DNA of 24,907 nt from positions 1 to 24,907 of IMG/VR virus record IMGVR_UViG_3300010334_000254. The stretch is one strand, 5' to 3'. Position 1 is the stretch's first letter; each line of letters starts with the position of its first letter. Under the pieces are notes generated by a model, which had not been told where the DNA came from, made no database searches, and was given only the letters and a program-made list of their open reading frames with translations. This document shows positions 18,048 through 21,913 of the stretch, piece by piece. A program made the position numbers and the translations under genes. Source of the stretch: a virus.

Positions 18048-18430
18048 TGGCAACTAAAGCTAATCTTGTTATAGATCAAGGTACAACTTTTTCCACCGAC
18101 TTGTCTCTTAAAGATGAGAACGGCGATGCACTTAACTTGGCTGGATTTACTGCCAATTCTGTAATTAAGAAATGGTATACTTCACAAACTTCTGTTCCAT
18201 TTAACACCTCTATTAATACAGCTTCTGGAACTATTACTTTAGAATTAGATGCTAATACTTCAGCTGTTTTATATGCTGGTAGATATGTATATGATGTTGA
18301 TATAACTCAAACTAGTACTGGTGCAGTTTCTAGAGTGGTGGAAGGTATTATTACCGTGACTCCATCTGTAACTGCTGGAATTTATTCAACTAATAATACA
18401 TGGTTCGCCAATGGCTATACAAATGGTTGA
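18047..18430 (+). CDS. Small beta-sandwich-like virion protein, 127 aa
   Basis: The pattern LVIDQGTTFSTDLSLKDENG, LNLAGFTANSVIKKWY, GTITLELDANTSAVL and GRYVYDVDITQTSTG is that of an immunoglobulin-like or BppU-N-like beta domain, reminiscent of small proteins encoded next to marine phage fibres. The LDLTGF..-type strand followed by a G.Y.YDV strand is the main recognisable feature. The last ~15 residues after VTPSV are probably disordered. It starts by one-base overlap with the previous stop, and its own stop (TGA, 18428-18430) shares a base with the next start. It is presumably a baseplate or fibre accessory protein; the ligand and location are unknown. Confidence 0.78.
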   Translation: MATKANLVIDQGTTFSTDLSLKDENGDALNLAGFTANSVIKKWYTSQTSVPFNTSINTASGTITLELDANTSAVLYAGRYVYDVDITQTSTGAVSRVVEGIITVTPSVTAGIYSTNNTWFANGYTNG

Positions 18431-18714
18431 TGCAAATGACTACTGTATCTAATGTAATAGTATCTAAAAGAAGAACGGTTACTGTTTCAAGTAATGCGAC
18501 AGCTGGCGTTATAAATACATCGACGCCAGTTACATTAAAACCTATATCTACTATAGCTTCTGGTGTTACAACATTAGAATCGCTTACTGATGTAGTTTCA
18601 ACTGGCGAAACTACTGGAGACACTTTAGTTTATGATTCTGCTTCGAAGACATGGATTGCGAAACCTCTTGATTTGACATATGCCACTGGTGGTTTAGACG
18701 GTGGAACTTTCTAA
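18430..18714 (+). CDS. Small protein with C-terminal LDGGTF motif, 94 aa
   Basis: I place the start at 18430 (TGATG overlap with the previous stop), which gives MQMTTVSN; the ATG at 18436 is also possible. A longer version from ATG 18400 would run through 30 coding bases of the previous gene and adds a Trp-rich segment unlike its neighbours, so I reject it. The N-terminal half is beta-rich and basic (VSKRRTVTVSS). The C-terminal half (LTDVVSTGETTGDTLVYDSA, then KTWIAKPLD) matches a small conserved marine phage domain that I recall ending in a G-G-x-F/Y motif. The same LDGGTF ending closes the 957-aa fibre, suggesting a shared attachment or processing role. Function is unknown. Confidence 0.78.
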   Translation: MQMTTVSNVIVSKRRTVTVSSNATAGVINTSTPVTLKPISTIASGVTTLESLTDVVSTGETTGDTLVYDSASKTWIAKPLDLTYATGGLDGGTF

Positions 18715-18716
18715 AT

Positions 18717-18733
18717 TATAAATAGTATAAATA
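18717..18733 (+). promoter_or_regulatory. Tandem T4-type late promoter boxes
   Basis: TATAAATA occurs at 18717-18724 and again at 18726-18733, one base apart, in the 55-bp gap ahead of the 957-aa fibre. This is the T4 late-promoter -10 consensus, read by RNA polymerase carrying the gp55-type sigma factor. Late promoters of this class need no -35 element. Which of the two is used cannot be told. Confidence 0.72.
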
Positions 18734-18740
18734 GAAACAA

Positions 18741-18758
18741 AGCAACAAGAGCAACAAG
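18741..18758 (+). repeat. 9-bp tandem repeat AGCAACAAG in fibre leader
   Basis: AGCAACAAG is present twice back to back (18741-18749, 18750-18758), just before the Shine-Dalgarno GAGGG at 18758-18762, which lies seven bases before ATG 18770. The CA-rich leader would be unstructured and may enhance translation; this is an inference. Confidence 0.7.
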
Positions 18759-18769
18759 AGGGCCAAAGC

Positions 18770-21643
18770 ATGTCAAATAAAATCCAAATTAAACGTTCAG
18801 TAACAAATTCTACTGTACCTACCCTTGCAAATGGTGAATTTGGCTTTACAGGTAATGGTAACGTACTTTATATTGGTGCACCAGATGGTTCTGGTAATAT
18901 CCGTGTTGCTGGTCTTCAAGTTCCAGGTACACTTACTGCAAACCAAGCACTCGTAGCCAACGCTACCAGCGGTATCGATAAGATTATTACTGCTAACTTA
19001 ACATTGAGCGGTGTCTCTGTTAATACAGTTAATACATCTTCTAACCTTACACATCTAGGTAATGCTTCTAATAATGAATTATCTTCTACATATGCTATTA
19101 AACATTATGTAGATTTACAAACAGCTTCTGCTTCTACTCCACAAGGTTCTAATGGTCAATTCCAGTATAATGACTCTGGTGTTCTTGCTGGTACTAATAA
19201 TTTTACATATGACAATACATCTAATACTATTACTGTTGGTAACAGCACTGTAAACGTACAACTTGGATATGTCTCTGGTGGCGGTCAACAACTTCAACAT
19301 TGGCATGCTAATGCAAATACATATGGACAAGTTCAGCTTACTAATAGTAATACTGGTCCTTCTTCTTCTGCAGACTTTGTTCTTAATGCCGATAACTATA
19401 CTGATTCTACTAACTACGTAGATCTTGGTATTAATGGATCTAACTGGTCAAATACACAATGGACTATTAACGGCGCTGATGATGGTTATCTATATGCTGC
19501 TAATGGTACTATGGCCATTGGTACTGCTTCTGCTAAGGCTGTTCAGTTCTTTGCTAACGGTACACTTGCTACTAACGAAGTTATGCGTATCGATGCTGGT
19601 GCAAACGTTGGTATCGGTAATACTAATCCAAACGCTAAACTTCAAGTAACTGGCACTGCCAATATTTCTGGTAATGTTGTTATTGGTGGTGTTACCAATC
19701 TTACAGGTAATCTTATTCTTGGTAGTAGTTCAGTCGCTGTTGGTTTACAAGCTAATGGTAGTTATGGCGCTGCTGGTCAAACTCTATTAAGTAACGGTAG
19801 TGCTACATATTGGGCTACTCTTGCAGCTTCTGTTGCAGGTTCAAATACTCAAATCCAATTTAATGATAGTGGTAGCCTTAATGCTGTTGCTGGTTTTACT
19901 TTCAATAAAACATCAAATACTTTATCAATTGGTAATACTGTTACTAATTCTACAATTAATTCTACTTCGTTCAGCGGTGCTGCAAATAGTGCCACTTATC
20001 TTGGTGGAAATACTGCCTCAGATTTAAGAGGATATTCTGATACAAAAGCTGCAACTGCTTATTCAAATGCTGTTTCCTATGCTGGTAGTATAGCTGCTAC
20101 TGCTTACTCCAACGCTGTTTCTTATGCTGATGTGGTATCTGGTAGTGCTTATAGCAATGCCATGTCTGATACTCTATCGCGTAATGGAAGCTATACTGGT
20201 AATAATAGTTTTGGTGGAACAAATACTATTTTTACATCGAATGTGGCGATGGAAGGTGCATTAGTTGTTAACAATAATGTTACTATTAAAAATAGTAATA
20301 CACTTACAGTTGGTAATAGCACTGCAAATTCATTACTTACTTCTGGTCGCATTTCCATAAGCAATTCTTCTTCTGGAAATATTAGCCTATTTTCTTCGCT
20401 TACTGACGCTGCAGCATATGGTGCAGCCCTTGTAATCGGTAACCCAACATTCGGTGGTGGTCCAGGTGGAGCAACGGTATATGCTCCACAAGGTACTGGT
20501 TATTCTACTACTTCTAATCTATTCTTTACAAATACTTCATTATTACAAATTGGTAACAGTGCTAACTTCGTTAATATCACTGGTGCAAATTCGTATTTCA
20601 ATGGAAATGTTAGCGTTACAGGTAATACAAGCCTAACAGGTGTTATTACTGCTGGTAACAATATGGTCATTTCTGGTCATATTATACCTTCTTCAAACGT
20701 AACATATGATCTTGGTAATACAACTAATGCATGGCGTTCGCTTTATATTAAGGGAACAACCATTTATCTTGGTACATTATCAGTACAAGATAGTGGCGGT
20801 GGTTTAGCATTAACAACAACAGTTGGCGGAGCTCCTGCTGCTCTAAGCAGTGTATTGAGCGTAACTACTACAAGTAATGTTTCAACAATTGGTAGTACTG
20901 GTTACTTTGTCTCGAATGGTAATTTCGGTCTTGGTAATAATGCTCCAGCTGATAAATTATCAGTTAACGGAACAACAACCCTTGGTGGTAACGTTTCTAT
21001 TACTGGTGCTAATATCGATGCTACTTCTTCAACCCTTCGCATTCGCGATATTACTGCAACAGGTAACTTGATTGTTTCTGGTTCTGTTGTTACTGTTAAC
21101 ACTACAACCTTAACAGTTAAAGATAACGTAATTGAGATTGGTACAGATAATACTACAACTGATGCAGTTGATACTGGATTCTTCTCTCCTGCAGGTGACG
21201 GAAATAAGATTTGGTATTCTGGTATTGCTCGTATCGCTGCTGCTTCTTCGAATTCTAACCCAGTATTCCGTGTATTTGCATCTAACACAAATCCAAATAC
21301 TGCTACTACTATCGATACAAGTGCTAATACTGCTACTGGTACTCTTCAAGCTTACTTACAACCATGGGGTACAGGCGGTGCGTTTGTTGTTAACTCAACA
21401 GCCGTTACTGTAACTGCTAACTCAACAGTTGCTGTAAACTTAACTGCTAACTCTCTAGTACTTTCATCTGCTCTTGCTACTACTTCGGGTGGTACTGGAT
21501 TAAACACTTATACTTCTGGCGACTTGCTAGTTGGTAATACTTCCAATGCCCTAAGTAAGTTAGGTATTGGCTCTGATGGATATGTTCTTCAGGTAAGCTC
21601 TGGAAGCGTTACTTGGGGCGTTCTTGATGGGGGAACTTTCTAA
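18770..21643 (+). CDS. Tail fibre protein, 957 aa
   Basis: The N-terminus (KIQIKRSVTNSTVPTLANGE, then FTGNGNVLYIGAPDGSGNIR) is the anchor module common to fibres of marine T4-like phages. The modules then run in order. There is a FQYNDSGVLAGTNNFTYDN unit. A third copy of the NYVDLGINGS..MAIGTAS domain is followed by NVGIGNTNPNAKLQVTG. A GQTLLSNGSATYWA motif comes next, then a three-fold 15-residue AATAYSNAVSYA repeat (likely trimeric shaft). A GPGGATVYAPQG domain follows, then YDLGNTTNAWRSLYIKGTTI, VKDNVIEIGTDNTTTDAVDT, GGTGLNTYTSGDLLVGN and a final LDGGTF. No intramolecular chaperone peptidase is evident. The protein should form long homotrimers for host recognition. Its own tandem late promoters and Shine-Dalgarno suggest separate, strong late expression. 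Receptor unknown. Confidence 0.88.
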   Translation: MSNKIQIKRSVTNSTVPTLANGEFGFTGNGNVLYIGAPDGSGNIRVAGLQVPGTLTANQALVANATSGIDKIITANLTLSGVSVNTVNTSSNLTHLGNASNNELSSTYAIKHYVDLQTASASTPQGSNGQFQYNDSGVLAGTNNFTYDNTSNTITVGNSTVNVQLGYVSGGGQQLQHWHANANTYGQVQLTNSNTGPSSSADFVLNADNYTDSTNYVDLGINGSNWSNTQWTINGADDGYLYAANGTMAIGTASAKAVQFFANGTLATNEVMRIDAGANVGIGNTNPNAKLQVTGTANISGNVVIGGVTNLTGNLILGSSSVAVGLQANGSYGAAGQTLLSNGSATYWATLAASVAGSNTQIQFNDSGSLNAVAGFTFNKTSNTLSIGNTVTNSTINSTSFSGAANSATYLGGNTASDLRGYSDTKAATAYSNAVSYAGSIAATAYSNAVSYADVVSGSAYSNAMSDTLSRNGSYTGNNSFGGTNTIFTSNVAMEGALVVNNNVTIKNSNTLTVGNSTANSLLTSGRISISNSSSGNISLFSSLTDAAAYGAALVIGNPTFGGGPGGATVYAPQGTGYSTTSNLFFTNTSLLQIGNSANFVNITGANSYFNGNVSVTGNTSLTGVITAGNNMVISGHIIPSSNVTYDLGNTTNAWRSLYIKGTTIYLGTLSVQDSGGGLALTTTVGGAPAALSSVLSVTTTSNVSTIGSTGYFVSNGNFGLGNNAPADKLSVNGTTTLGGNVSITGANIDATSSTLRIRDITATGNLIVSGSVVTVNTTTLTVKDNVIEIGTDNTTTDAVDTGFFSPAGDGNKIWYSGIARIAAASSNSNPVFRVFASNTNPNTATTIDTSANTATGTLQAYLQPWGTGGAFVVNSTAVTVTANSTVAVNLTANSLVLSSALATTSGGTGLNTYTSGDLLVGNTSNALSKLGIGSDGYVLQVSSGSVTWGVLDGGTF
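19286..19604 (+). repeat. NYVDLGINSS..LTIGTAS domain, copy C
   Basis: Third copy, in the 957-aa fibre: NYVDLGINGSNWSN, GYLYAANGTMAIGTAS, then FFANGTLATNEVMRIDAGAN. It is the protein-level equivalent of copies A and B in the 661-aa protein. Boundaries are approximate. Confidence 0.85.
20048..20182 (+). repeat. Three 45-bp in-frame repeats (AATAYSNAVSYA)
   Basis: Three 15-residue units begin at 20048, 20093 and 20138, with cores AATAYSNAVSYAGSI, AATAYSNAVSYADVV and SGSAYSNAMSDTLSR. The Ala/Ser spacing suggests a helical trimeric coiled-coil segment in the fibre shaft. Confidence 0.85.
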
Positions 21644-21663
21644 TCTAAATAATGGAGTATATT

Positions 21664-21882
21664 ATGGATAATGATTTTGTAAATTTATATATTGAAAGAA
21701 TTGTAAAAGAAGTTGAGGAGTTGACAAAAGCTCGACTCCTCAACGAAGCTAAAGCTAGTTACCTCGAAAGTGCAAATCAAAAATTGCTTGCACATATCGA
21801 GGAACTAGAAAAGCAAATTGATAAACAAAGTAAAAAAGTTAAAAAAGAAGTAAATACTTCTAACACTTCTGACGATTTTTAA
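21664..21882 (+). CDS. Small coiled-coil protein between fibre genes, 72 aa
   Basis: I chose ATG 21664 because GGAG (21654-21657) lies six bases before it; the earlier ATG at 21652 would place this Shine-Dalgarno inside the gene. The protein is almost entirely one charged helix, with heptad-like segments FVNLYIERIVKEVEELTKA and LLAHIEELEKQIDKQ, followed by a Lys-rich stretch and a TSNTSDDF tail. No family name comes to mind. A location between two giant fibre genes suggests a role in fibre assembly, such as a chaperone or a trimerisation cap, but this is inference. A strong hairpin lies within its coding sequence. The next gene starts 31 bases later. Confidence 0.75.
   Translation: MDNDFVNLYIERIVKEVEELTKARLLNEAKASYLESANQKLLAHIEELEKQIDKQSKKVKKEVNTSNTSDDF
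21712..21744 (+). other. Strong intragenic hairpin
   Basis: GTTGAGGAGTTGA (21712-21724) pairs with TCGACTCCTCAAC (21732-21744): 13 pairs with a single G-U wobble, around a 7-nt CAAAAGC loop. It is fully inside the 72-aa gene and has no T-run after it, so it is not a simple terminator. It may mark a regulatory or processing site. Confidence 0.6.
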
Positions 21883-21883
21883 A

Positions 21884-21906
21884 CCTCGGTATATACCGAT
21901 TTGAGG
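21884..21906 (+). promoter_or_regulatory. Palindrome and possible Shine-Dalgarno-masking structure
   Basis: TCGGTATATACCGA (21886-21899) is a perfect 14-base palindrome just after the 72-aa gene. In an alternative fold, CCTC (21884-21887) plus GGT pair with ACC (21895-21897) and GAGG (21903-21906). GAGG is the ribosome binding site of the last fibre gene, seven bases before its ATG at 21914. The arrangement could tune translation; no experiment is implied by the sequence. Confidence 0.45.
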
Positions 21907-21913
21907 ATGCCAT

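Noticed and set aside
18400-18429. Upstream ATG for the 94-aa gene
   Set aside because: It would overlap the previous gene by 31 bases and adds a Trp-rich stretch. The ATG at 18430 gives the one-base overlap seen elsewhere.
18510-18517. TATAAATA inside the 94-aa gene
   Set aside because: It is a single match in coding DNA with no other promoter feature, unlike the tandem pair at 18717-18733.
20902-21288. 128-codon open frame on the minus strand
   Set aside because: It is a shadow of the 957-aa fibre gene; its composition follows the complement of fibre codons and there is no start context.
21132-21413. 93-codon plus-strand frame inside the 957-aa fibre
   Set aside because: It is a Leu-rich product from a shifted frame, with no ribosome binding site.
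21652-21663. Upstream ATG for the 72-aa gene
   Set aside because: Its GGAG would then be coding, and there is no Shine-Dalgarno ahead of it.
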